Source: Butyricicoccus faecihominis
GTDB lineage: Bacteria; Bacillota; Clostridia; Oscillospirales; Butyricicoccaceae
Assembly (NCBI RefSeq): GCF_024462775.1
Contig: NZ_JANGCE010000024.1
Span: forward strand, 1-59,530
DNA length: 59,530 bases
Reading direction: 5' to 3'
Positions 23,907-31,983 of this stretch are shown here, in pieces. The translations under genes were made by a program, and so were the position numbers. Every line of letters begins with the position of its first letter. Within the stretch, counting starts at the first letter, position 1. Under the pieces are notes generated by a model, which searched no databases, was not told the DNA's origin, and saw only the letters and a program-made list of their open reading frames with translations.

Positions 23907-24929
23907 TTAGCGGATCGGCAGCATCTTGCCGGTCTCGAAGGATTCCTTGCAGCGGTAGGCGGCTTCGGATACGGCGGTGCCGTCGTATACGGTCAGGTCG
24001 GCGGGCTTGGTGCCGTTCTTGACATGGCCGACAAACGCGGTCATTTCGGCAACGAAAGCCTCGTGCCAGCGGCTCATGAAGTCCGGGTAGTACTCCTCGC
24101 GCGAGCCGTGCTCGTCGACGATGTTCAGCAGATTCTGCGCGCCGACGTTCGCAATGCGCAGCGTGCCCTTGGTGCCGATGATCTCGGTCTCCACGTTGGA
24201 GCCGGCGGCGTGGGTGCGGTTGGTGAACATAAAGCCCATTGCGCCGTTATCGCACTGTACGGTGGCGCAGGCGTTGTCCGCGTCGTTCAGTTCCTTGTAA
24301 AGGTCGAATTCGAACACGCTGCCGATCGCCCATACGTTCTTGATGTCCGAGCCGGTGAACCAACGGATCAGATCGATATCATGCACGCACATATCCAGAT
24401 ACTGGCCGCCGGAGTGCGGCGCGAACTTAAGCGTGGATTCGATCGTGGAGCGGGGGTCCTGCGTGTAGGAACGAACCAGCACGACCTTGCCGATGTCGCC
24501 GTTATCGATACGGCGCTTGGCGTCCGCGTAGGACTTATCAAAGCGGCGCATGAAGCCGAGCTGGAAGATCAGGTCGGGATGGGCGGCGACAACCTTCTCC
24601 GCATCCTTGCACTGCGCTACGTCGGTGCCGAGCGGCTTTTCGCAGAATACATGCTTGCCGTACTTCATTGCGGTCTCGATCTGCTGGGTGTGCAGGAAGG
24701 AGGGGGTGACGATCGCGACGGCGTCCAGCTCCGGGTTCTTGCACATCTCTTCAAAATCGGTATAAGTATTCGCAACGCCCAGCTCCTCGGCCACTTCCTT
24801 TACGCGCTTTTCATCGGCATCGCAAATTGCGGCGAGCTCGCAGCCCGGCACCTGTGTGGCAAGGTTGCAGGCGTGCTCATAACCCAGGCGACCCAGACCG
24901 ACCGAACCAATCTTTACTGTTTTCATCAT
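23907..24929 (-). CDS. Gfo/Idh/MocA oxidoreductase, inositol 2-dehydrogenase-like
   Basis: A 340-residue enzyme. The N-terminal Rossmann fold shows GSVGLGRLGYEHA. The catalytic EKP motif is in HVFCEKPLGTD, and the C-terminal domain has GFMRRFDKSYADAK and the conserved MCVHDIDLIRWF (catalytic Asp/His). This pattern is closest to IolG-type myo- or scyllo-inositol dehydrogenases, which use NAD to oxidise the ring; other sugars are possible. AGGAG precedes tandem ATGs, so the start could be 24929 or 24926. An AraC regulator lies upstream on the same strand behind its own terminator, suggesting a control pair. Confidence 0.85.
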   Translation of the reverse strand: MMKTVKIGSVGLGRLGYEHACNLATQVPGCELAAICDADEKRVKEVAEELGVANTYTDFEEMCKNPELDAVAIVTPSFLHTQQIETAMKYGKHVFCEKPLGTDVAQCKDAEKVVAAHPDLIFQLGFMRRFDKSYADAKRRIDNGDIGKVVLVRSYTQDPRSTIESTLKFAPHSGGQYLDMCVHDIDLIRWFTGSDIKNVWAIGSVFEFDLYKELNDADNACATVQCDNGAMGFMFTNRTHAAGSNVETEIIGTKGTLRIANVGAQNLLNIVDEHGSREEYYPDFMSRWHEAFVAEMTAFVGHVKNGTKPADLTVYDGTAVSEAAYRCKESFETGKMLPIR

Positions 24930-25044
24930 GCATTCTCCTTTAAACTCTCGTTCTCTCTCCGGGGCCTCTCTCCCAGCCCCTTAACTTGTCTTTATTGTAC
25001 TGCCGCACAGGCGAAAAAAATAGAGCATTCTTGCTTTTTGATAG

Positions 25045-25088
25045 AAAAATAGCGCCGCTGGAACACCCGTCTCCGGCGGCGCTATTTC
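25045..25088 (-). terminator. Terminator after the second AraC-family gene
   Basis: On the minus strand AAATAGCGCCGC ... GCGGCGCTATTT with a 16-base loop, followed by TTCTAT. It separates the regulator from the downstream dehydrogenase. Confidence 0.75.
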
Positions 25089-25098
25089 ATAAACTTCC

Positions 25099-25959
25099 TT
25101 AATCTTGCGATTCATGCACCACATACTCCCGGCGGAAGGTGCGCGGCGACATGCCGACCGCCTTGGAAAACTGAGCGTTGAAGTGGCTGGGGTTGTCATA
25201 CCCGACGACCGCGGCAATGCGCGTGACGGGCAGATCGGTGGTAATGAGCAGGGTCTGCGCTTCGCCCACGCGGCGGCGCAATACATATTGCAGCGGCGAG
25301 TAGCCGGTGACCTGCTTGAACACATGCGATAAGTAATATGGGCTGACGCGCAGGCTGTCCGCCAGCGCTTGCAGAGAAAAATCCTCCGCGAAGTGCGCGT
25401 CGATATAATCCTTGATGCGGCGGGACAGCGCGTTTTCATCCGCCGTGCGCCCCGCGTTCTCGCCGCCGAGATACTGCCGCACAACGGATAAAAGCGCCAT
25501 GAGCAGGTGATGGCTGCCGTCCTCGTTCCCGGCCTTGAGTTCGTCAAACAGCAAAGCGTACAGCCGTTCCAGCCGCACGGTTTGCGCCTCGGTCAAGCGG
25601 TAGACGGGCGAAGCGTCATCCCTTGTCAGCGCGTTTTCGCGCAGGCCGGGCACCGCGAGGCCGCCGAACGCTAGGCTGTAGCTTGCGATCTTTGCATCCG
25701 GCCCGGAGCGTTCGTCGTGCACCACGCCGCTGTTATAAATGAATAGGTCGCCCCGCCGCGCTTCGTACGCGACGCCGCCGACCGAGTAAACGCTTTCGCC
25801 GCCGCAGATCAGCACGACCTCGACCAAATCCTTATGCGCGTGCATGACGCGCGGGTGGACGCTGGCCTCGGCTTCCGTCCGGCTGACACTAAACAAACGC
25901 GGCATGCCCGGGAGCCCGAATACCGGCTCGTATTCCTTTTTGACAAAGCATTGGATCAC
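25099..25959 (-). CDS. AraC-family transcriptional regulator
   Basis: A cupin-AraC regulator of about 286 residues. The sensor region has HAHKDLVEVVLICGGESVYSV. The DNA-binding domain (about 185-285) has FSLQALADSLRVSPYYLSHVFK and VTRIAAVVGYDNPSHFNAQF. I favour the GTG at 25959, which has GGGAGG 6 bases upstream; an ATG at 25974 is in frame but lacks a well-spaced site. The Gfo/Idh/MocA dehydrogenase gene downstream has a weak -35, consistent with activation by this protein, though that is inference. Confidence 0.85.
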   Translation of the reverse strand: MIQCFVKKEYEPVFGLPGMPRLFSVSRTEAEASVHPRVMHAHKDLVEVVLICGGESVYSVGGVAYEARRGDLFIYNSGVVHDERSGPDAKIASYSLAFGGLAVPGLRENALTRDDASPVYRLTEAQTVRLERLYALLFDELKAGNEDGSHHLLMALLSVVRQYLGGENAGRTADENALSRRIKDYIDAHFAEDFSLQALADSLRVSPYYLSHVFKQVTGYSPLQYVLRRRVGEAQTLLITTDLPVTRIAAVVGYDNPSHFNAQFSKAVGMSPRTFRREYVVHESQD

Positions 25960-26040
25960 AGGGCGCCCTCCCATCCTTCTTAATGAATTTATCGTATCAC
26001 AACCGCGTGCCGCCGGTCAAGAGAGGAAAACGAAAGGCAA

Positions 26041-26104
26041 GAGGGCGCCGCAGGTGAACTGCCCCTGTCAAGTAGACAGGGGGGCAGTTCAGAGCGGCGC
26101 CCTC
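26041..26104 (-). terminator. Long hairpin after nagA
   Basis: GAGGGCGCCGC (26041-26051) pairs with GCGGCGCCCTC (26094-26104) and inner GAACTGCCCCTGTC pairs with GACAGGGGGGCAGTTC. The T tract is poor on both strands, so it may act as a terminator or an mRNA-stabilising structure. Confidence 0.7.
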
Positions 26105-26113
26105 AAAATTGTT

Positions 26114-27223
26114 CTATAGCAGTTGTCCGCGCAGCATGATCGAATGCACGTTCAATTCATCGTCTAAAAAGACGACGTTGGCAAGCCGCCCGGGTTCCAG
26201 CGAGCCATAATCGTGCTCTACGCCGATGGCTCTGGCCGGGTTGAGGGCCGCCGAACGCACGGCTTCGCCGAGCGGAATGCCCATCTTTACCGCACTGCGT
26301 ACACAGTTTAGCAAATTGGTGGCCGAACCGGCGATGGTACCGTCGTGCAGGGTGGCAAGGTTGCCCCGCACCGTGACCGCCTGCCCGCCAAGCGAATATT
26401 CGCCGTCCTCCAGACCGGTGGCCATCATGCTGTCTGAAATCAGAATGACCCGGCCCGCGAACATCTTGAACGTTTGCCGAACGACCGACGGGTGCACATG
26501 CACGCCGTCCGCGATCAGTTCAACCGCGACCGCGTCGTTGTCCGCCGCCGCGCCGATTACGCCGGGCGCGCGGTGTGAAAAGGGCGGCATGGCGTTCCAC
26601 AAGTGCGTTACCTGCCGCGCGCCAAGGCGAAACGCTTCGGAGGTCGTTTCATAATCCGCTTCGGTGTGCGCGATGGACAAGCGAACCTCAGACGCGAGCG
26701 CCTCGATCGTTTCCATCGCGTGCGGAATCTCCGGCGCAAGATCGCACAGCTTGAACAGACCGTTCGCCTTCTTTTGCAGGCGGCGGAACATTTCCGCGTC
26801 CGGTTCGTGCAGGTAGGCCGCGTTTTGCGCGCCTTTTTTTGCCTCCGAAATAAACGGACCCTCCATATTGATGCCGACCAGCGCCGCGTCCTGCGCCTCG
26901 ACCCGATAGGTCGCGGCGGCTTCGGCAATGCCGGCCAGCTTTTCCTCCGGATAGGTCATGGTTGCCGGGCAGATCGCCGCCACGCCGTTCTGCGCCTGAT
27001 AGCGCGCGATGGCGGAGATCGCCTCGTACGTGCCGTCGCAGAAGTCATAGCCGACACAGCCGTGGAAATGAACGTCCACTAAGCCGGGGATCGCGGTCAG
27101 GCCGTCCATATCGGCGGCTTCGGCCGAAGGCTCGCCGGACGCGATCCGATCGCCGGAAATACTCAGGCCGCCGTGTACGAACGTTCCGTCCGGCTGAAAA
27201 ACTTTCAGATTTTTAAATTCCAT
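26114..27223 (-). CDS. nagA: N-acetylglucosamine-6-phosphate deacetylase
   Basis: A 369-residue amidohydrolase. Metal-binding HxH is in PGLVDVHFHGCVGYDF, followed by MEGPFISEAKKGAQN (metal Glu and substrate loop), SIAHTEADY, THLWNAMPP and the catalytic Asp in LISDSMMATG. It removes acetate from GlcNAc-6-P to give GlcN-6-P for NagB. It is last in the PTS-nagB-nagA unit, 22 bases after nagB. Length is typical. Confidence 0.95.
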   Translation of the reverse strand: MEFKNLKVFQPDGTFVHGGLSISGDRIASGEPSAEAADMDGLTAIPGLVDVHFHGCVGYDFCDGTYEAISAIARYQAQNGVAAICPATMTYPEEKLAGIAEAAATYRVEAQDAALVGINMEGPFISEAKKGAQNAAYLHEPDAEMFRRLQKKANGLFKLCDLAPEIPHAMETIEALASEVRLSIAHTEADYETTSEAFRLGARQVTHLWNAMPPFSHRAPGVIGAAADNDAVAVELIADGVHVHPSVVRQTFKMFAGRVILISDSMMATGLEDGEYSLGGQAVTVRGNLATLHDGTIAGSATNLLNCVRSAVKMGIPLGEAVRSAALNPARAIGVEHDYGSLEPGRLANVVFLDDELNVHSIMLRGQLL

Positions 27224-27245
27224 GCGGATGACTCCTTCATTCCTC

Positions 27246-27983
27246 TTAGAGCAGATCGCGGCATTTGGCCAGCGCCGCTTCGTCCACGACCGCGACGACG
27301 TCCGGGTGCAGCTGGAGAATGGATGCGGGCACGCGGGGCGTGACCGGGCCGAAGAACGCTTCGCGCACGATATCCGCCTTGTTTTCGCCCGAAACGATGA
27401 TCAGGACCTTACGCGCCGCCATGATGGTGCCGATGCCCATCGTGTAAGCCTGACGCGGCACATCGTCCGCGGAGGCAAAGAACCGCTTGTTGGCTTCAAT
27501 GGTGGATTCCGTCAGATCGACACAGTGGGTGTCCTTCGGGAATTCGTCGGCCGGTTCGTTAAAGCCGATGTGGCCGTTCAGACCCATGCCCAGCAGCTGT
27601 AAATCCACGCCGCCGGCGGCGCGCACCGCGGCTTCGTAGGAAGCGCAGGCGTTATCCGCGTCCGGGTCGGAGCCGTCCGGCACATGGACGCGATCCTTCG
27701 GTACGTTGATCGAATCGAACAGGTGCTTGTGCATGAAGTAGTGATAGCTCTGGTCGTGGTCGGCGGTCAGGCCGCGGTACTCGTCCAGATTAAAGGTGGT
27801 AACGCCCGAAAAGTCCAAATCGCCCGCCTGATAGCCTTTTACCAGCTCTTCATACAGGCCGATCGGCGAAGAGCCGGTCGCCAGACCGAGCACGCAGTTC
27901 GGCTTTAAAATGACCTGCGCCGCGATGACATTTGCCGCTTTGCGGCTGAGTTCGTTATAGTCTTTTGCACAAATGATCTTCAT
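27246..27983 (-). CDS. nagB: Glucosamine-6-phosphate deaminase
   Basis: A 245-residue NagB with LGLATGSSPIGLYEELV, the catalytic Asp in TTFNLDEYRGL, and LLGMGLNGHIGFNEPAD. It converts GlcN-6-P to fructose-6-P and ammonia. I start at the ATG at 27983 with GAGGTG 7 bases upstream, the usual family N-terminus MKIIC. It lies about 100 bases after the EIIBC gene, across two hairpins, and just before nagA. Confidence 0.95.
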   Translation of the reverse strand: MKIICAKDYNELSRKAANVIAAQVILKPNCVLGLATGSSPIGLYEELVKGYQAGDLDFSGVTTFNLDEYRGLTADHDQSYHYFMHKHLFDSINVPKDRVHVPDGSDPDADNACASYEAAVRAAGGVDLQLLGMGLNGHIGFNEPADEFPKDTHCVDLTESTIEANKRFFASADDVPRQAYTMGIGTIMAARKVLIIVSGENKADIVREAFFGPVTPRVPASILQLHPDVVAVVDEAALAKCRDLL

Positions 27984-28020
27984 TATTCCACACCTCATCC
28001 ATTTCTAAAAAATAATGACG

Positions 28021-28075
28021 CGGAAGGCGAGCGTCGCCGCCCGCCTTCCGCACACTCCCCCGTGTGAGGGAGCAT
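28021..28075 (-). other. Two intercistronic hairpins between PTS EIIBC and nagB
   Basis: CGGAAGGCG/CGCCTTCCG (28021-28050) and CACACTCCCCCGTGTG (28051-28066). Neither is followed by a T run, so they are more likely mRNA processing or stability elements that set different EIIBC and NagB levels than terminators. Confidence 0.45.
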
Positions 28076-28083
28076 TCCTACTT

Positions 28084-29532
28084 TTACTTAAGCATCTTGG
28101 CCATTTCGTCGGCTACGAACTGTACCTTGGTGCCTACAATAACCTGAACCGAAGTCTTGGACGGACGCATAACGCCCGCTACGCCGGCAGCCTTGATCTT
28201 CTTTTCATCGACCGCGGTGTAATCCTTTACTTCGAGGCGCAGGCGGGTGATGCAGTTGTCGAGGCTTACGACATTGTCCTTGCCGCCAAGGCCTTCGAGA
28301 ATCTGCGCCGCAACAGCGGTGAAATCGTTGTTCGCCAGAACAGCCTTGGTCTCGTCTTCATCATCGTCATCCTCACGGCCGGGGGTCTTGAGGTTGAACT
28401 TGGTGATAACGACGCGGAACACAAAGTAGTAGACGATAGCGACCACGATGCCGATCGGGATGATCATCCAAGTGTTCTGCGCCAGAGGCGTGAACGAGGA
28501 GAGCACCAAGTCAACAACGCCGCCCGAGAACGAGAAGCCCGCTCGAACCGGGAACATAACGGTGATCGCGCCGGAGATGCCGGCCAGCAGCGCATGCACA
28601 ACATACAGGCCGGGAGCGAGGAACATGAACGAGAACTCGATCGGCTCGGTAACGCCGGAGACGAAGGAGCAGATCGCGGCTGCGAACAGCAGGCCGTAAG
28701 CGATCTTTTTCTTGTTCGGCTTGGCGGTGTGGTACATTGCCAAGCAGGCTGCGGGCAGGCCGAACATCATGAACGGGAAGAAGCCGGTCATATACATACC
28801 GGTCTGTCCGGCTACGCCGGTGCCGGCCCAGAAGTTGCCCAGATCGTTGATACCGGCAACGTCAAACCAGAAGACCGAGTTGAGCGCGTGGTGCAGGCCG
28901 ACCGGAATGAGCAGACGGTTGAGGAACGTGTAAATGCCAACGCCGACAGCGCCAAGACCCATGATGCTTTCGCCGACCCAAACGAGTGCGTTGTAAACGA
29001 CCGGCCAGACGAAGAACAAAACGAGTGCCGCAACGATCGAAACGACCGCCGTGACGATAGCGACGCAGCGCTTGCCCGAGAAGAACGACAGCGCGTCGGG
29101 CAGCTTGGTGGATTTGAACTTGTTGTAGCACATCGCGCCGATGATACCGGCAACGATACCGATAAACTGGTTGTTGACCTTGGAGAACGCAGCGTCCGCC
29201 TCCACGCCCTTGATAATGGATACAAAGGCCGGATTGAGCAGCTGCTGGATCATCAACCAGGAAACCAGACCGGCCAGAGCCGACGTGCCTTCGTGGTCGT
29301 CCGACATGCCGACCGCGACACCGATCGCGAACAGGATCGGCATGTTGTCAATCAGCGCACCGCCAGCTTTCACCAGGAACAGACCAATCATGGCCAGAGC
29401 GCCCGTGATATCGCCGCCCTGCATGGTACCCGGCGATAGAGCGTAGCCAATGCCCATCAAAATGCCTGCAACGGGCAGACACGCGACAGGCAGCATCAGC
29501 GATTTGCCGAGCTTCTGCAATTTTTTCATCAT
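28084..29532 (-). CDS. nagE: PTS EIIBC component, N-acetylglucosamine/glucose family
   Basis: A 482-residue permease. The EIIC domain (about 1-375) has many transmembrane helices and family blocks MLPVACLPVAGILMGIG and VTEPIEFSFMFLAPGLY. An acidic linker (DDDDEDE) leads to the EIIB domain (about 400-482) with phospho-acceptor Cys427 in LDNCITRLRLEV. It imports and phosphorylates sugar. The GlcNAc assignment rests on the following nagB and nagA genes. EIIA and HPr are encoded separately just upstream. GGAGGGG precedes tandem ATGs; the start could be 29529. Confidence 0.9.
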   Translation of the reverse strand: MMKKLQKLGKSLMLPVACLPVAGILMGIGYALSPGTMQGGDITGALAMIGLFLVKAGGALIDNMPILFAIGVAVGMSDDHEGTSALAGLVSWLMIQQLLNPAFVSIIKGVEADAAFSKVNNQFIGIVAGIIGAMCYNKFKSTKLPDALSFFSGKRCVAIVTAVVSIVAALVLFFVWPVVYNALVWVGESIMGLGAVGVGIYTFLNRLLIPVGLHHALNSVFWFDVAGINDLGNFWAGTGVAGQTGMYMTGFFPFMMFGLPAACLAMYHTAKPNKKKIAYGLLFAAAICSFVSGVTEPIEFSFMFLAPGLYVVHALLAGISGAITVMFPVRAGFSFSGGVVDLVLSSFTPLAQNTWMIIPIGIVVAIVYYFVFRVVITKFNLKTPGREDDDDEDETKAVLANNDFTAVAAQILEGLGGKDNVVSLDNCITRLRLEVKDYTAVDEKKIKAAGVAGVMRPSKTSVQVIVGTKVQFVADEMAKMLK

Positions 29533-29670
29533 AAGGATTTCCCCTCCTCTTTTTTACCGCCCTCCGGCGGCTCGGTCAATGTGTATGCGGCAGGGGCGGC
29601 CTTAGCCGATAGGCGCCCGCGCCGACGTTCCACCGTTTCCGGATGCCCCGCAAACGGATTGAAACCTTTT

Positions 29671-29928
29671 TTACAGGTTCTTTCTGAGGAACAGCTCCAT
29701 CGCATCGGCGGCGGCTTCCTCATCCGGCCCTTCGACCGTGACGCGGATCAGGTCGCCCTGCTTGGCGCCCATGCTCATCACGCCCATGATGCGCTTCGCG
29801 TCGACTTCTTTCTTGGGGGATGCGATCATGATCTTGGATTCAAACTTTGCCGCTTCCTTGACCAGCAGCCCCGCCGGACGCGCGTGGATGCCCAGCTCGT
29901 CGGTGATCGTGTACTCAAATGTTTTCAT
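29671..29928 (-). CDS. HPr-family phosphocarrier protein with Arg at position 46
   Basis: An 85-residue HPr. His15 in GIHARPAG receives phosphate from enzyme I. The regulatory site that in Firmicutes HPr is Ser46 (context K-S-I-M-G-V-M) reads K-R-I-M-G-V-M here, so residue 46 is Arg. It therefore cannot be phosphorylated by HPr kinase at this position. It lies between the EIIA and EIIBC genes of the amino-sugar operon, where a dedicated phosphocarrier makes sense. A separate general HPr probably exists elsewhere in the genome. Confidence 0.9.
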   Translation of the reverse strand: MKTFEYTITDELGIHARPAGLLVKEAAKFESKIMIASPKKEVDAKRIMGVMSMGAKQGDLIRVTVEGPDEEAAADAMELFLRKNL

Positions 29929-29957
29929 ATTGTTTCATTTCCTTTCTCGCGGTTATT

Positions 29958-30455
29958 TTACTTTTTCAGCGTCAGCAGCGGCGCGCCCGCTTCCACGGGG
30001 CTCGGGTCGGCCGCCTTCACAGCACTGTACGCATCCGAATTGCAGATAATGACCGGCGTTACGATATCGTAGCCTGCCGCTTTGATCGCCTCGGGGTCAA
30101 ATTCGATCAGCGTATCGCCCGTTTTGACCTTGTCGCCCGCCTTGCAGCAGGCCTTGTAGTGTTCGCCCTTGAGCTGCACGGTGTCGAGGCCCACGTGGAT
30201 GAGCACCTCGGTCCCGTCGTCCGTGGTCATGCTGACCGCGTGGCCGGTATCGAACATCACGTCGATCGTGCCGTCCGCCGGCGCTGTGATGCGGCCCTCA
30301 GCCGGTACAACGGCCGCGCCCTGACCCAGAATGCCCTGCGCGAACGTCGGGTCGGCCACGTCGGAAAGCGGAACGATCTTTCCCTTTACCGGAGAAGCAA
30401 TCACCATGCCGCCACCGGCGCCGCCCATCAATTTTTCCTTTAATTTACCAAACAT
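29958..30455 (-). CDS. PTS glucose-type EIIA component
   Basis: A 165-residue EIIA(Glc) domain protein: ASPVKGKIVPLSDVADPTF, His72 in DTGHAVSM and His87 in VLIHVGLDTVQLKGEHY (the phosphoryl-accepting His), ending LLTLKK. It passes phosphate from HPr to the EIIB domain. I start at the ATG at 30455 (AAGGGTGATGAA upstream); upstream residues are not family-like. It is first in the EIIA-HPr-EIIBC-nagB-nagA order. Confidence 0.92.
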   Translation of the reverse strand: MFGKLKEKLMGGAGGGMVIASPVKGKIVPLSDVADPTFAQGILGQGAAVVPAEGRITAPADGTIDVMFDTGHAVSMTTDDGTEVLIHVGLDTVQLKGEHYKACCKAGDKVKTGDTLIEFDPEAIKAAGYDIVTPVIICNSDAYSAVKAADPSPVEAGAPLLTLKK

Positions 30456-30519
30456 TTCATCACCCTTTTTCTGACGAGTATGTCCTACGCACCGTAGGAA
30501 TATGCCCAAAAATAAAAAG

Positions 30520-30605
30520 AACCAAATTTCTGCGGATACGATTCACCTATGATAGGCCCATCGTTTCGCGAAATTTGGTTTTGCCCGCCGAAGCGGTAAC
30601 AATCC
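30520..30605 (-). promoter_or_regulatory. RAT antiterminator site overlapping a terminator (BglG/LicT/GlcT type)
   Basis: On the minus-strand RNA, GGATTGTTACCGCTTCG followed by GCGGGCAAAACC (30577-30605) matches the ribonucleic antiterminator consensus bound by BglG/LicT/GlcT proteins. Its 3' end overlaps AACCAAATTTC, which pairs with GAAATTTGGTT (30520-30530) followed by CTTTTTATTTTT, a terminator. The two structures exclude each other, so the PTS-nag operon is read only when an antiterminator protein is active. That protein is not encoded in the window. Confidence 0.85.
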
Positions 30606-30642
30606 AACTGACTTTTCGGATTCTTGTTCACTTGTTGTTTTT

Positions 30643-30671
30643 ATTGTAACAAACCGTTCACATTTATGCAA
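30643..30671 (-). promoter_or_regulatory. SigA promoter of the PTS-nag operon
   Basis: Minus strand: TTGCAT (30666-30671), 17 bases, TACAAT (30643-30648). The start should be near 30636, 30 bases ahead of the RAT site. Confidence 0.75.
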
Positions 30672-30766
30672 GACGGTTTTCACCGTCAAACCGTTAGAAA
30701 TTATGACCAGTTTTTCGTCATTTTACACAAATGAACGCATCGGCCCCGAACCTTGGCGCGCCGCGC

Positions 30767-30795
30767 TTGACGAGAGCGACCCTATTTGCTATGCT
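30767..30795 (+). promoter_or_regulatory. Promoter of the cysteine-rich small protein
   Basis: TTGACG (30767-30772), a 17-base spacer and TATGCT (30790-30795), 37 bases before the ATG at 30832. Confidence 0.65.
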
Positions 30796-30831
30796 GAAAA
30801 GACAAAAACCGACGGAAAGAAGGAATTTCCC

Positions 30832-31185
30832 ATGCAAATTGACGGCAACGAGCTGGCGATTCAGCAAAACGAACTTGACCGCCAAGGCTTTAAAGAGGAA
30901 GCACTCAAAATCAAACGCGAATTTTTAAAGCAGGTGCGCGAGGCGGGCGACCACTGTCCCTGTAAGGAAGCGTGTCCGCACCACGGCAACTGTTTCGAGT
31001 GCGTGACCGTCCACCGCGGGCACCGCGACCACCTGCCGCTTTGCATGTGGGATATGGTGAACGAGCGGATCGCCGCGCTGAGCCATATGACCGAGGGCTC
31101 GCTCCGCGCCTACGAGGACCGAAAAGCCGCCGAAGCGGCTTCCGCCTGCGGTGGCTGTGAAGGCTGCGCCGGCTGCAAGGAATAA
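30832..31185 (+). CDS. Cysteine- and histidine-rich small protein, unknown function
   Basis: A 117-residue protein. The helical first 40 residues are followed by HCPCKEACPHHGNCFEC and then VHRGHRDHLPLCM, a dense Cys/His array that suggests one or two metal sites (zinc or iron-sulfur). The C-terminus has CGGCEGCAGC, another cluster. GAAGGAA lies 6 bases before the ATG. It is transcribed alone and ends at a strong hairpin. I do not recognise a named family; the CxC-x3-C-x5-C-xx-C spacing is recurrent in Clostridia. Metal binding is inference. Confidence 0.72.
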   Translation: MQIDGNELAIQQNELDRQGFKEEALKIKREFLKQVREAGDHCPCKEACPHHGNCFECVTVHRGHRDHLPLCMWDMVNERIAALSHMTEGSLRAYEDRKAAEAASACGGCEGCAGCKE

Positions 31186-31192
31186 AAGGAAA

Positions 31193-31227
31193 TAGCCGCT
31201 TCCGAAACACTCGGAAGCGGCTTTTTA
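31193..31227 (+). terminator. Terminator after the cysteine-rich gene
   Basis: AGCCGCTTCCGA-AACAC-TCGGAAGCGGCT followed by TTTTTAC. It is also close to the end of the convergent pspA gene. Confidence 0.88.
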
Positions 31228-31237
31228 CAACTATGAT

Positions 31238-31918
31238 TTACAGTCCCATATCCTTTTTGAGCTTTTCCAGTTCCGCGTCGACCGAAGCGGAGGCGCCGGA
31301 GGCGGCGTATTTTGCCTCGAGCGCGGCGGCTTCGTCCACCGGCTTTTGGTTCAGTTCGCTCATCGCGTTGGCCTGATCGAGCATTTGATCGGCCTTGCGC
31401 TCCATACGGTCAAACGCGTTCATGGCGCCCGCGGCCTTATCCGCCGACGAGGCAAAACCGTTTACCTTTTCCTGCGTCTTGGCGACCGCGACCTTGGCCT
31501 TGATCATCTCGCGGCGGCCGTTCAGGTTTTCAATATCGCCCACCAGCTTATCGTGCATCTGGCGCATCTTCTGCGCGTTTTCATGCGCGGCGTCATAGGT
31601 CGCCTTCAGGCTGGCCGATTTGCCCTCTAACTGCTGCTTTTTGCCGAGGAAGGTACGTGCATCGCCCTCATTCCCGGCGGCGAGCGCCTTGCGGGCAAGG
31701 TCGTCGTACTTCTTTACCTCTACCTCGTTATCCTCTACCATGCGGCGGGTACGCGCTTCCTCCGCCATCACGCCCGCGGTTTCCCGCTTGACCTCGGCCA
31801 GATTTTCCGTCAGGTCGCGCAGGTACTGATCGATCATCTTGGCGGGGTCCTCCGCCTTATCCAGAAGGTCGTTGATATTTGCCTTGATAATGTCGGTGAA
31901 ACGCTCTAAAATGCCCAT
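31238..31918 (-). CDS. pspA: PspA/IM30 family membrane-stress protein
   Basis: A 226-residue, nearly all-helical coiled-coil protein starting MGILERFTDIIKANINDLLDKAEDP, the PspA/Vipp1 signature including the amphipathic membrane-binding helix. Repeated long helices carry KVNGFASSADKAAGAMNAFDRMERKADQM near residues 155-185. PspA proteins form membrane-bound rods that protect the membrane under stress. It follows a glycine-rich transmembrane protein gene by 65 bases on the same strand, and a CBS protein, which suggests a small envelope-stress unit. Confidence 0.92.
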   Translation of the reverse strand: MGILERFTDIIKANINDLLDKAEDPAKMIDQYLRDLTENLAEVKRETAGVMAEEARTRRMVEDNEVEVKKYDDLARKALAAGNEGDARTFLGKKQQLEGKSASLKATYDAAHENAQKMRQMHDKLVGDIENLNGRREMIKAKVAVAKTQEKVNGFASSADKAAGAMNAFDRMERKADQMLDQANAMSELNQKPVDEAAALEAKYAASGASASVDAELEKLKKDMGL

Positions 31919-31983
31919 TTTTTGTTTCCTCCATTCGGTTTATATCATGAATGCCGCATACATAATACGGCGCTTGGAATGCC

